From Acidobacterium capsulatum ATCC 51196 (GTDB taxonomy: Bacteria; Acidobacteriota; Terriglobia; Terriglobales; Acidobacteriaceae): a DNA stretch of 64,000 bases. Below are positions 47,101-55,185 of this stretch, in pieces. A program made the position numbers and the translations under genes. How positions within the stretch are numbered: position 1 is the stretch's first letter; each line of letters starts with the position of its first letter. Below the pieces are notes generated by a model. The model worked only from the letters and a program-made list of their open reading frames with translations, made no database searches and was not told the origin of the DNA. The stretch spans positions 744,001-808,000 of the forward strand of contig NC_012483.1 of the NCBI RefSeq assembly GCF_000022565.1, in the 5' to 3' direction.

Positions 47101-48072
47101 CGCCGCGAAGAGTTGAGCAATACACGCACGGAAGCCATGAAGCAGGTGGCGGAGCTGACGCAGCAGGCCGCGACACTGCGCAGCGAACTGGCGCAGGTGG
47201 AACAATCCCTGAAGACGCTGCGCGCGGAGAACAATGCCCTGCGCGAAAAGCTGACGGCCGCGACGGCGCGCGAGGCGCGCTGCTCGGCCGACAAACAGCA
47301 CCTGGAAGAGACGTGCATGCAGGACCTCGGGATGGAAGCCTCGGCACTGCGCGCGGAAGAAGGCATTGCTCCTCTGGAGGGCGAGGCACTGCAGGCGGAA
47401 GATGAAGCCTGCCGCGGCCTGAAACAAAAACTCGAGTCGATGGGGCCTGTGAACATGATGGCGCTCGAGGAGTATCGCGAGACCGAGCAGCGGCACGCCT
47501 TTCTGGAGACGCAGCGCAAGGACCTCGTGGACTCGATTGAGAACACGCGGGCGACGATCAAGGAAATTGACGAGATCTCGTTCACCAAATTCAACGAAGC
47601 GTTCGCGCGCATCAATGAGAACTTCAGCGCGACCTTTACGCGGCTGTTTGGCGGCGGGCAGGCCTTTATGCGGCTGACCGATGAGGAGAACACCCTCGAC
47701 AGCGGCGTGGACATTGTGGCGCAGCCGCCGGGCAAGAAACTGCAGAACGTCTTTCTGCTCTCGGGCGGCGAGAAGGCGTTGACGGTGCTGGCGCTGCTGA
47801 TGGGCATCTTCCAGTACCAGCCAAGCCCCTTCTGCGTGCTGGACGAGGTAGACGCTCCGCTGGATGAAACCAACGTGGGCCGCCTGGCGGACCTGCTGCG
47901 CAGCATGTCAGTGGATACGCAGTTTGTGATGGTGACGCACTCCAAGCGCATGATGACGGCCGCTGACATGATCTACGGCGTCACGATGCAGGAGCAGGGC
48001 GTCTCCAAGGTGGTGAGCGTGCGCATGGGCGGGCAGGAACGCCCGGCGATGGCGCGCCGCGCGACGGCGTAA
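44161..48072 (+). CDS. smc: chromosome segregation ATPase SMC, with extra head insertion
   Basis: A 1303-residue SMC starting at ATG 44161 (MLKLKKIQILGFKSFCDRTE). Walker A VVGPNGCGKSNILDGV, the signature LSGGEKALTVLALLMGIF and Walker B PFCVLDEVDAPLDETN are complete, with two long coiled coils and a hinge at about 615-775. It compacts and segregates chromosomes with ScpAB. Unlike most SMCs (near 1180 residues), residues about 90-193 insert a low-complexity acidic, Ala/Gln/Glu-rich stretch between the Walker A lobe and the VTRRLFRTGESEYLLNG strand. The insert is in frame with no disruption. Confidence 0.96.
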   Translation: MLKLKKIQILGFKSFCDRTEVALPGNGIAVVVGPNGCGKSNILDGVTWVLGEQSAKTLRGGKMEDVIFAGTRSRKPLGMAEVSITLIDPEAYQGPLLDEPEISVENELPKDWDEDALRAESAAEVEEIISESQPGQVIEAAGANPAAEAGAAQAESQAAQATEGVPEAAAAQEGGAVPAVVLKIRRRKFQRVPQQGEIVVTRRLFRTGESEYLLNGKLCRLRDIQDIFMGTGLGPESYAIIGQERIGQLLSSKPHDRRAIIEEAAGITRFKTKKRLAELRLEQAKQNLARVNDIFEEVTRQMASLKRQAAKAERYGALRDELRGRLRVVLASKLAQMDAEQAGLQQEIQETTASIDERSAKVEELDQQHAAGLSQGYALDEQAKAAQQQASQSAVELERTTTREQANRERLQELERRGEQAKAEQQQARQQLEATAAEREAQRGFLQNAEEEAASFRAQAQASQQKMRDASQAVSAAEQKIEAGRRQAGQLLNQLNVVRNQSAQAEESLAALDREAARLEAEMATAKRDLENLGAERGQLSMRFESITETLQRLEQEIGAARAEIAQKRTEEMEARRKGDQLRSERATLVGRKNSIESLIRDHSYSTETVRKLFRANTLGEGLKPVGTLADFLEVQDQYENVVDEFLRDELNYVVVKSWDAANEGMRVLKTDVDGRATFLVHPEDSQALFSFAATENAQATVAERAGVVPLKDCIRVLNGFGRSLEVILPKLRDGYVAPDTETARSLALEHPRAFFLAPSGECFHNLTVTGGRSRSGGPLALKRDLREVSEKLAAVEKDLGQAEVTAAELSKLLGDLTRSLEVKSEERRQAERESAQQGAALRQMDSEIQRLDRRVQDWNLQSSRNKDARTAKQSFLEEKREEISRLEEQHRAAEASIAEGQAAVAELRATREGAQQDAARLSAELAGHEERRRGAEAAFGRIDRLHGDLERRLQQMEQQMAAAAAEQQQRQQENEQLAVRREELSNTRTEAMKQVAELTQQAATLRSELAQVEQSLKTLRAENNALREKLTAATAREARCSADKQHLEETCMQDLGMEASALRAEEGIAPLEGEALQAEDEACRGLKQKLESMGPVNMMALEEYRETEQRHAFLETQRKDLVDSIENTRATIKEIDEISFTKFNEAFARINENFSATFTRLFGGGQAFMRLTDEENTLDSGVDIVAQPPGKKLQNVFLLSGGEKALTVLALLMGIFQYQPSPFCVLDEVDAPLDETNVGRLADLLRSMSVDTQFVMVTHSKRMMTAADMIYGVTMQEQGVSKVVSVRMGGQERPAMARRATA

Positions 48073-48211
48073 TACCCAAAAGTCACCATGCTTCCCTGCC
48101 CATCTGCCATGAGCTTGCACCGCACTCGCGGCGCGCATAGGCTGAGAGATGCGGCGGGGAGCGTGTATTTTCTCTCGCGGGCTATCCAGACCGCGATGCC
48201 AACCTTGTAAC

Positions 48212-49159
48212 ATGTTGGAAGAGTCAACAGTTCCCCGTGCCGTTGGAAAGGTGTTACACAATCCCTTGAAAGCTCTGCTGAAAGCCGAACTCCCTGAACT
48301 CAAGCTCGTCTCGCGTGGCAAGGTGCGCGACATCTACGCCATTGGCATGGACCTGCTGATGATTGCGACAGACCGCATCTCAGCGTTTGATCACATTCTG
48401 CCGACGGGCATTCCCGGCAAGGGCGAGGTGCTCACGCAGCTCTCGGCCTTCTGGTTCCGCAAGCTGGCCGACGTGGTGCCGAATCACATGATCAGCACCG
48501 ACCTGGCGGAGTTTCCTGAAGACCTCTCGGAGTACAAGAAGATTCTGAAGGGCCGCAGCATGCGTGTGAAGCGCGCGGAGATGTTTCCGGTGGAGTGCGT
48601 GGTGCGCGGCTATATCTCGGGCAGCGGCTGGAAGGATTACATTCGCACGGGCAGCATTGGCGGCATCACGCTGACTCCGGGCATGCGGGAATCCGAGCGC
48701 CTCTCAGAGCCGATTTTCACGCCGGCGACCAAGGCCGCCGATGGCGAGCATGACGAGAATATCTCCTTTGCCAAGATGGCCAATATGATTGGCGGCGAAG
48801 AAGCCGAGAAGCTGCGCGACCTGAGCATTGAGCTTTACCTGCGCGCGTCAAAGCATGCCGAGGCGCGCGGCATTGTGATTGCCGACACGAAGTTTGAGTT
48901 TGGCAAGAACGACCGGGGCATTCTGCTGTGCGATGAGGCGCTAACGCCGGACTCTTCGCGCTTCTGGCCGCGTGACCAGTACCGTGCCGGACAGTCGCAG
49001 CCTTCGTTTGACAAGCAGTACGTGCGGGACTACCTGGAAAAGATCAAGTGGAACAAGAAGGCTCCCGCGCCTCCGCTACCCGCCGAAGTGGTGCGCGGCA
49101 CGCAGAAGCGCTACGCTGAGGTCTACTTCATGCTGACGGACAGCGTTCTGCAGCAGTAA
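48212..49159 (+). CDS. purC: SAICAR synthetase
   Basis: A 315-residue purine synthesis enzyme starting at ATG 48212. Key features are VSRGKVRDIYAIGMDLLMIA, ATDRISAFDHILPTGIPGKG and VECVVRGYISGSGWKDY, as in the longer (about 300-residue) PurC type. It joins aspartate to CAIR in step 8 of IMP synthesis. It follows smc by 139 bases and precedes cvpA by five bases, the same purine-linked neighbour seen in many bacteria. Confidence 0.96.
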   Translation: MLEESTVPRAVGKVLHNPLKALLKAELPELKLVSRGKVRDIYAIGMDLLMIATDRISAFDHILPTGIPGKGEVLTQLSAFWFRKLADVVPNHMISTDLAEFPEDLSEYKKILKGRSMRVKRAEMFPVECVVRGYISGSGWKDYIRTGSIGGITLTPGMRESERLSEPIFTPATKAADGEHDENISFAKMANMIGGEEAEKLRDLSIELYLRASKHAEARGIVIADTKFEFGKNDRGILLCDEALTPDSSRFWPRDQYRAGQSQPSFDKQYVRDYLEKIKWNKKAPAPPLPAEVVRGTQKRYAEVYFMLTDSVLQQ

Positions 49160-49164
49160 ACGCC

Positions 49165-49710
49165 ATGAGCCTACTTGACTGGATCATCGTGACCATTGTG
49201 GTGGTTTCGGTGCTTTCAGCAGCACGCAGTGGCCTGGTGGTCGAGGTGTGTTCGCTGGGCGGCGCCGTACTGGGGCTGCTGCTGGCCTGCTGGAACTATC
49301 AGCGGCTGCTGCCGTGGCTGGACAGGTGGGTGTATCCGCTGGAGCTGACGAAGATTGTGGCGTTTGTCATGATCGCGCTGGGTACCATGATTGTGGCCGG
49401 ACTGCTGGGGCGCATTGTGCGGTGGTCGCTGCGCACCGTGGGCCTGGGATGGCTCGACCGGCTGGCCGGCGCGGCCTTTGGACTGGTGAAAGGCGCGGTG
49501 CTCAGCGTGGTGATGATTGTAGCCATCACGGCGTTTGCGCCCCGGGCCACGATGCTGCGCAACTCCCGCTTTGCGCCGTACTTTATGGCGGCGGCGCATG
49601 GGGCAGCTTATGTAAGTCCGAGCGAATTGAGCGGCCAGATTCGCCACGGCATCGATATTTTGCGCGGGGAACAAAGTGAGTGGTTTACGCATGGCGCCCG
49701 GGTGCCGTAA
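49165..49710 (+). CDS. cvpA: CvpA-family membrane protein
   Basis: A 181-residue protein with four predicted membrane helices (LLDWIIVTIVVVSVLSAARS at the start) and the CvpA pattern with a final helix through GLVKGAVLSVVMIVAITAF. Related proteins are involved in colicin V production or envelope integrity. It begins five bases after purC, so translation is coupled; the purine link is traditional in this family. Biochemical function is unknown. Confidence 0.85.
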   Translation: MSLLDWIIVTIVVVSVLSAARSGLVVEVCSLGGAVLGLLLACWNYQRLLPWLDRWVYPLELTKIVAFVMIALGTMIVAGLLGRIVRWSLRTVGLGWLDRLAGAAFGLVKGAVLSVVMIVAITAFAPRATMLRNSRFAPYFMAAAHGAAYVSPSELSGQIRHGIDILRGEQSEWFTHGARVP

Positions 49711-49776
49711 ACTTCAGTTCGTCCCCGCGGTTATTCTGAACCAGCACCATTCCCCCGTAGACCGATTGCAGGAGAG

Positions 49777-50061
49777 ATGCAAGTGAAGCGCGAACTCGAC
49801 AGTCTCGTGATGCAGATGCAAGCCAGCGGTATCACCTATGACGAAGCTCTTCGCGAGTTCAAAAAGCGCTTCCTGCTGCAGGTGCTGGCCAGCCACCGCG
49901 GCAACCAGTGCAAGGCCGCCAAGGAACTGGGCATGCACCGCAATACGCTGAGCCGTACGCTGGCCGAGCTGGAGATTGAACCTAGCCAGGTTCGCATGGG
50001 ACTCAAGCGCCCGCCGCGCAGCGAACGTCCTGTATTTGACACCAAACAGGCGGCGCGCTAA
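49777..50061 (+). CDS. Fis-type helix-turn-helix protein
   Basis: A 94-residue protein, or 92 residues from the GTG at 49783, which is better spaced (8 bases) from the AGGAG at 49770-49774. The C-terminal HTH has the pattern KKRFLLQVLASHRGNQCKAA-KELGMHRNTLSRTLAEL, as in the DNA-binding domain of Fis and NtrC. It lacks a receiver or AAA+ domain and is a stand-alone Fis-like regulator. The name fis itself is not assigned because the N-terminus differs. Confidence 0.8.
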   Translation: MQVKRELDSLVMQMQASGITYDEALREFKKRFLLQVLASHRGNQCKAAKELGMHRNTLSRTLAELEIEPSQVRMGLKRPPRSERPVFDTKQAAR

Positions 50062-50125
50062 CCACGCAGCAGAATGGCCGCCTGCTTTACTCTGAGAAGA
50101 GAACGCAGAAAGGGCCTTTGACCGC

Positions 50126-50920
50126 TTGAGCACACTGGACGCGACCGCGCACCCCATTCGCTACACCACGCAAACCGCAGAGCTGCCTCACCAGGTGCAT
50201 GTTCAACCGGGCTTTGCCTGGGATGCGCAGAATGCCTACCTTTTTGACATTGACGGCACGCTGCTGCGGAGCCGTGACCGCATCCACTATGAATCCTTTG
50301 CAGAGGGCGTGCGCCATGTGATGGGGCATGAACTTTCGCTGGACGGGGTGACGCTGCAGGGCAACACTGATCCGGGCATTCTGCGGGATGCGTTTGTGCA
50401 GACCACGCTGGAAGATGGCCACTGGCGCGCGGCGCTCGAAGAGATTCTGGAGCACATGCGCGTGAACGTGGCGGCGCGGCGCGGCGAAATGAAGCTGATC
50501 CGCATGCCGGCGATTGAAGAGACGCTCCGCTATCTGCACAGCAAGGGACGCGCGCTCGGCGTGGCCACAGGCAATCTGGAGTCGATTGGCTGGCTGAAGA
50601 TCGAGACCGTGGGGCTGCGCGAGTGGTTTGATTTCGGCGGCTTCAGCGACCACTACACAGAGCGCGCCGAGATGATTGCCCACGCGGCGGAGCTGGCGCG
50701 GGAGCGCACGGGAGCGCAGGCCACGGTGTGCGTGGTAGGCGATACGATATCGGACATTCGCGCGGCGCGGGCGAACGGCCTGCCGACAATTGCGGTGGCG
50801 ACGGGGCAGCAGTCATTTGAAACACTGATGGAGCTGGAGCCGGAGGTCTGCGCGAGTTCACTGGAAGCTCTCATGGAGAAGACGCCGGAAGCCGCGCCGT
50901 TTCTGCGAGGACGGCCGTAG
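50126..50920 (+). CDS. HAD-family hydrolase (phosphoglycolate phosphatase-like)
   Basis: A 264-residue protein, start probably TTG 50126 though a later start is possible because the domain begins at residue 40. Motif I is LFDIDGTLLRSRD, a motif II-like Gly/Thr is in LGVATGNLES, and motif IV is in VVGDTISDIRAARANGLP. A small helical cap follows motif I. It should act on a small phosphate ester. It is four bases before the secretin gene and on the same strand. Confidence 0.88.
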   Translation: MSTLDATAHPIRYTTQTAELPHQVHVQPGFAWDAQNAYLFDIDGTLLRSRDRIHYESFAEGVRHVMGHELSLDGVTLQGNTDPGILRDAFVQTTLEDGHWRAALEEILEHMRVNVAARRGEMKLIRMPAIEETLRYLHSKGRALGVATGNLESIGWLKIETVGLREWFDFGGFSDHYTERAEMIAHAAELARERTGAQATVCVVGDTISDIRAARANGLPTIAVATGQQSFETLMELEPEVCASSLEALMEKTPEAAPFLRGRP

Positions 50921-50924
50921 CAGG

Positions 50925-52895
50925 ATGTCACGGAGTCTCCTCATCGCGGCAAGCTGCGTACTCGCACTGAGCACGGCGGCACTCGCACAGACACAGAGCA
51001 GCGCAACACAGCCGCAGGGCCGGTCCGCTGTGAACGGGCAGCCGATGCAGAGCGTGACCAGCGAGCGGCCGCTCTTTGCTGCGCAATCGAAGGCCGCGGC
51101 GAATAAGAAACCCAAAAAACAGGATGCTGTTTCAGTGCGAGACAGAAACCGGGCCGAAGCACTCGCAGCGAAAGGCACGCGTGCCCTGCTGGCCAAGCAA
51201 GCGCGCGAGGCGATGCTGGACTTTGAGCACGCGGCAAAGCTGGACCCGGAGAATCCGCGCTTTGAGGCCGATGCGAAGATTGCACGCGAGCATCTCGTGA
51301 CGGAGCTGGTGCAGCAGGCGCACCACGCGCGCATGCAGGGGCACCCGATGCGGGCGCAAAAGCTGCTGACGGAGGCGCTGCAGCTTGACCCGCACAACGC
51401 CGAGGTGACGCAGCACTTCGATGATCTGCCGCCGGTGGGCGCGGCGGGCTTTGACGCCGGAAAAGATATTCAGGTGAGCGCGCCGCCCGTGGCGCTTGAT
51501 CCGCTGCCGGGGGAACACAGTTTTCATCTTTACGCTTCAGCTCAGACCCTGTTGCGGCAGGTGATGCAGGCGTGGAACATTGACGCGGCCAGCACCAGCG
51601 AAGTGGAGAATCAGCCGGTTCGTTTTTATGTGGATCACGTGGGCTTTGAGCAGGCGTTGCATGCCGTGGAGCTGGCCACGAATACCTTTGCGGTGCCGCT
51701 TGATCCGGCACGGGTGCTGTTTGTGCCGGATACGCCGGAGAATCGCCTGCAGTATGAGCGGCTGGCCATGGAGACGGTGCGGCTGCGGGGCGTGCCGGAG
51801 CACGAGCGCACGCACCTGATCGAGATTGCGCACAACGCCTTCAACATCAAGCAGGCAAGCTACGACGCCTCGCAGCAGGCCCTGACGCTGCGAGGACCCG
51901 AGCGGGACCTGAAGGGATTTAACGAGACACTGACGCAACTGCTGCAGGGGCAGAGCGAGATTTTACTGGACGTTCGCATGTATGAGATTGACCTGACGCA
52001 TGCGCATAACGTGGGAGCAGAGCTACCGAATCAGTCGACGGTCTTCAACATTCCTTCGGAGTTGAATTCGGTCATCAACAACAACCAGAGCCTGATTCAG
52101 GAGATCATTTCGAGCGGACTCGCCTCGCCCGGCGATTATGCGGCCATCGCGGCGATTCTGATTGGCTCAGGTGCGGTGACGAACAGCATTCTGGACAGCC
52201 CGTTCGCGTATTTTGGCGGCGGCCTCACGCTCACGGGCCTCACCTTTGGCAACGGCGGCACGCTGAATGGCTCGCTGACGGCCTCGGCGGTTCACTCGCT
52301 CGACCAGATGCAGATACTGGCGCAGAACCATGAAGACGAAGAGGTGCGCAGCGGCACGCGCTACCCGATCATTACGTCGAGCTACTCCAATCTGAGCAGC
52401 AGCAGCACCTCGATCGCCGGGCTAACGTCGCCGGGCGTTTCAAGCGCGCTGCAGAGCCTGGGCATCAGTTCCAGTTCCCTGCTCTCGACGGAAGAGACGA
52501 TTCCCCAGGTGCAGTATGAAGACCTCGGCCTCACGCTACATGTGACGCCGTCGGTGACCGGGCGCGGCAACGTCGCGCTGAAGCTCGACTTGAAGCTCGA
52601 CACGCTGGAGGGCCAGTCACTCAACAGCATTCCGGTACTCAATGATCGCGAGCTGACGGCGATCACGACGGTCAAGCCGGGATCGAGCGCGATGATCATG
52701 AGCAGCATGAGCCAGCAGTTGTCGAATGCGGTGACGGGGATCCCCGGCCTGAGCGAACTGCCGGGCTTTGGCAACGCGACGAACAGCGATGCAAGCAAGA
52801 ATATTTCGCGGCTGGTGATTGTGGTGACCCCGCGCATTGTGCGCCGCGTGCATGCGGAGGAAGCCGGGCCGGTGATTTTATTTCCGGCGCACTGA
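50925..52895 (+). CDS. secretin-like outer membrane protein
   Basis: A 656-residue protein with a signal peptide (MSRSLLIAASCVLALSTAAL). The N-terminal part has TPR-like helices (about 80-165: 'RALLAKQAREAMLDFEHAAKL', a tetratricopeptide pattern). The middle holds an N1/STN-like domain and the C-terminus a secretin domain with YEDLGLTLHVTPSVTGRGN and NISRLVIVVTPRIVRR. It resembles GspD/PilQ gates for type II secretion or pili. Partners such as ATPases and pseudopilins are not adjacent. Confidence 0.85.
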   Translation: MSRSLLIAASCVLALSTAALAQTQSSATQPQGRSAVNGQPMQSVTSERPLFAAQSKAAANKKPKKQDAVSVRDRNRAEALAAKGTRALLAKQAREAMLDFEHAAKLDPENPRFEADAKIAREHLVTELVQQAHHARMQGHPMRAQKLLTEALQLDPHNAEVTQHFDDLPPVGAAGFDAGKDIQVSAPPVALDPLPGEHSFHLYASAQTLLRQVMQAWNIDAASTSEVENQPVRFYVDHVGFEQALHAVELATNTFAVPLDPARVLFVPDTPENRLQYERLAMETVRLRGVPEHERTHLIEIAHNAFNIKQASYDASQQALTLRGPERDLKGFNETLTQLLQGQSEILLDVRMYEIDLTHAHNVGAELPNQSTVFNIPSELNSVINNNQSLIQEIISSGLASPGDYAAIAAILIGSGAVTNSILDSPFAYFGGGLTLTGLTFGNGGTLNGSLTASAVHSLDQMQILAQNHEDEEVRSGTRYPIITSSYSNLSSSSTSIAGLTSPGVSSALQSLGISSSSLLSTEETIPQVQYEDLGLTLHVTPSVTGRGNVALKLDLKLDTLEGQSLNSIPVLNDRELTAITTVKPGSSAMIMSSMSQQLSNAVTGIPGLSELPGFGNATNSDASKNISRLVIVVTPRIVRRVHAEEAGPVILFPAH

Positions 52896-52910
52896 CGTAC
52901 CAGCGCGCCC

Positions 52911-54086
52911 TCAGCGCTGCGCGGCTTCCACGACGCCGACGCGGGAATCGGCGCAGCCATAGTAGAGAAACCATCGGTGATGAAAGAAGACAAGCCCCTC
53001 GGCAAAGGTGGTGCCGGCTCCGTATTGGCCCGTCTTTTCGTACGGGCGCTCCGGTTTCAGGAAGGGTTCCGTGGAGCGCGCCAGCAGACGGCCCGGATTG
53101 GATGTCTGAAACAGAGCCTGCCCCGTCGAATATGCGCCCGAGCCGAGTGCGGAATCTCCATGCTGCGATGCATTTTTACCGTTGTAGAAGAGGACGATGC
53201 CCTTCGGCGTGAGCAGCGGCGGGGGGCCTACCTCGGGAAATCCGCTGTCGAAGTGCCCCGGGCGGTGCTGCAGCAACACCAGTGCGTCGCCTTGCGGATT
53301 CATGACGGGCGTCCAGTGAATGAGGTCGGGCGACCAGGCGAGATGGATGATCTTTTCTCCCCAATACATCCAATACCGGCCATGGATCTTTGCGGCGACG
53401 AGGCGACCGTGGTCGAGCCGGGTCACGATTCCTCCCGATTTGTAACTCTCGAAGGCAGGGCCCAGACGGTGAGGAAAGATGGGGCCGTATTTGGTCCAGT
53501 GGCGCAGGTCGTGTGAGGTGGCAAGACCAATGTCAGTCACCTTGCGGTTCCACTGGGTGTAGGTGAGCACATACAGGCCGCCGGGAGCCTCCACGATGCG
53601 CGGGTCTTCCACACCGCCGGGCCACTCGCGGCTCTTCTGCGCATCATTGGCAGGATAAAAGACCGGCTCCGGATCGCGCGTAAAGTGGATGCCGTCGCGG
53701 CTCCAGGCGAGCCCCAGGCGCGAGGTGTGGCCGCCGATGGCCTGCAGGCCAGTGTCGTCTTCTGCACGGTAGAGGATATAGACTTTGCCGTGGCGCACGA
53801 CGGCCGCCGGATTGAAGGTGGCGTTTGCCTCCCAATGCACCATCTGTCTTCGGATGGGATCGCGAAAAACGGCGCTGGGATCAGGAGTAAGAATCGGCGC
53901 ATCGACAGGACGGCGCCATGAACCGGCCTGCAACCTGGTCCGAGGCCCGATCTGCCAACCCGACGGTGCGCGCTTCGTGTCCCGCTGCGCCAGCACGGGG
54001 GCGAGCAGCACCAAGGCCAGGAAGATTCCACACGCCCACGCGATCGCCTGCCTGATTTGCTCCCGTCTCAGCCCCCACACGTCCAT
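52911..54086 (-). CDS. secreted GH130-like beta-mannoside phosphorylase family protein
   Basis: A 391-residue protein starting at ATG 54086 with a signal peptide (MDVWGLRREQIRQAIAWACG... ending VLLAPVLAQ). The five-bladed propeller pattern of GH130/GH43-like enzymes is seen: LGLAWSRDGIHFTRDPEPVF, GGVEDPRIVEAPGG with the putative catalytic Asp, and GIVLFYNGKNAS. Relatives cleave or phosphorolyse beta-1,2/1,4-mannosides. Secreted location is unusual for a phosphorylase, so hydrolysis may be more likely. It lies convergent to the secretin gene. Confidence 0.8.
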   Translation of the reverse strand: MDVWGLRREQIRQAIAWACGIFLALVLLAPVLAQRDTKRAPSGWQIGPRTRLQAGSWRRPVDAPILTPDPSAVFRDPIRRQMVHWEANATFNPAAVVRHGKVYILYRAEDDTGLQAIGGHTSRLGLAWSRDGIHFTRDPEPVFYPANDAQKSREWPGGVEDPRIVEAPGGLYVLTYTQWNRKVTDIGLATSHDLRHWTKYGPIFPHRLGPAFESYKSGGIVTRLDHGRLVAAKIHGRYWMYWGEKIIHLAWSPDLIHWTPVMNPQGDALVLLQHRPGHFDSGFPEVGPPPLLTPKGIVLFYNGKNASQHGDSALGSGAYSTGQALFQTSNPGRLLARSTEPFLKPERPYEKTGQYGAGTTFAEGLVFFHHRWFLYYGCADSRVGVVEAAQR

Positions 54087-54630
54087 TCGCCCTCCTTTTG
54101 CCGGCCGCTTCTGATATCGCCACCATGCCACGATAGCAGCCGGGAGCGGAATGGTGAAGGCAGAGAAATACCCGCCTTCAGCGTGGCCCCGGGCTTTGTC
54201 GAGAAACAATTGCGATAGAAAGAAGCACTATCAAGGCATCTTTCTGGCCGCTCAATGCGCCCTGCGCGGGCAGGAACGTCCACGCTGATGGGTGCTCTCG
54301 CCGCCATCCATCAGGGCATGGTGTGTTGTCGCCCTGGAGCGTACCGGCATCTGCACAATTCAATTATTCGGCCGTCGACGACTGAGCCGCCTGCGCGCTC
54401 AGGATGCTCCCTGGTGGCCGCCTCCCCGATTGAATCTTCCGGAAGATGAGAGCACAGGGGGCCTCTCCGCCCTCCGTTTACTCCGCATAAACACAAGATG
54501 GCGTCCCTTTATAAATGCGCACAGGGTTGTATACCCATTTTGGGATATTTATTTACCCGATCTCAGGGATGGGATTATTAGAAGAAATTCAGCATTTTGA
54601 TAGTAGAGAACATTTACAGGAGATTTGGAC
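54087..54630. other. intergenic stretch before a terminator
   Basis: About 545 bases with no convincing gene. A weak promoter-like pair, TTGTAT and TATTTA 17 bases apart, lies at about 54528-54556, followed by about 120 bases to the strong terminator at 54631-54676, so a short untranslated transcript is possible. Confidence 0.35.
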
Positions 54631-54676
54631 AGACCGCCATCAGCGAGTCACCCTCCATGAGGGCGGTCTTTTTTTT
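54631..54676 (+). terminator. strong intrinsic terminator, possible attenuator or small-RNA end
   Basis: AGACCGCC (54631-54638) pairs perfectly with GGCGGTCT (54662-54669), followed by a run of T to 54676. The loop holds a second, overlapping hairpin CCCTC-CAT-GAGGG (54651-54663) that competes with the terminator's right arm. No protein gene ends just upstream, and the zinc-ribbon gene begins 110 bases later. Confidence 0.75.
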
Positions 54677-54786
54677 GAGGGACGGGCAAAAAGATGCGGC
54701 AACAGACCGCTTCGCTCCTCAGTTAATGCATTTCGATCGACTTGTTGCTCTACCTATCTGCCCTCTTGTTTTGCTGGAGATAATTA

Positions 54787-54972
54787 ATGCCCCAAAAGCA
54801 TCCCGTTTGCCCAACCTGTCTCCGAAGGGATAGCGTTCATCGCATTCCCCGGCGGGGGTTAGCGGCGGCAGCGGCGAAACTGATCCGGAAGTATCCGTGG
54901 TTCTGCGAGATCTGCTACCAGAGATTCTGGGGCGTGCGCGAATATCACAGAAGCAGCACAGTGAATAGCTAA
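54787..54972 (+). CDS. mini zinc-ribbon protein
   Basis: A 61-residue protein with two Cys pairs, HPVCPTCLRRDS and WFCEICYQRFWG, separated by a basic Arg/Ala-rich helix (RIPRRGLAAAAAKLIRKYPW). This spacing matches a small treble-clef or zinc-ribbon unit. A GGAGA lies before the start. The family is not named here, but the conserved motif order makes a real gene likely. It may bind RNA, DNA or a protein partner; it precedes the EAL-kinase gene by 213 bases in the same direction. Confidence 0.65.
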   Translation: MPQKHPVCPTCLRRDSVHRIPRRGLAAAAAKLIRKYPWFCEICYQRFWGVREYHRSSTVNS

Positions 54973-55185
54973 ACGGAAGCTCTCTCCCCGCGAGCCTCTT
55001 TGCTCTTGAAGAAAAATAGCCACTAGCGCCATTGCCATATGCATTGGACTGGATGGACAGTCTGCCGGACGAAAGCCATGCTTTTCCATAAAGCGAGATC
55101 TCTCTCATTCTGATCCTGCTTGTGGCGACTGCTCTTCCGCGGGATGAAGCGATTTCATAGACGATCAACAGGGCCGTGCATCGTT

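Noticed and set aside
54292-54600. Small plus-strand frames before the terminator
   Set aside because: Composition and lack of a ribosome site suggest chance frames.
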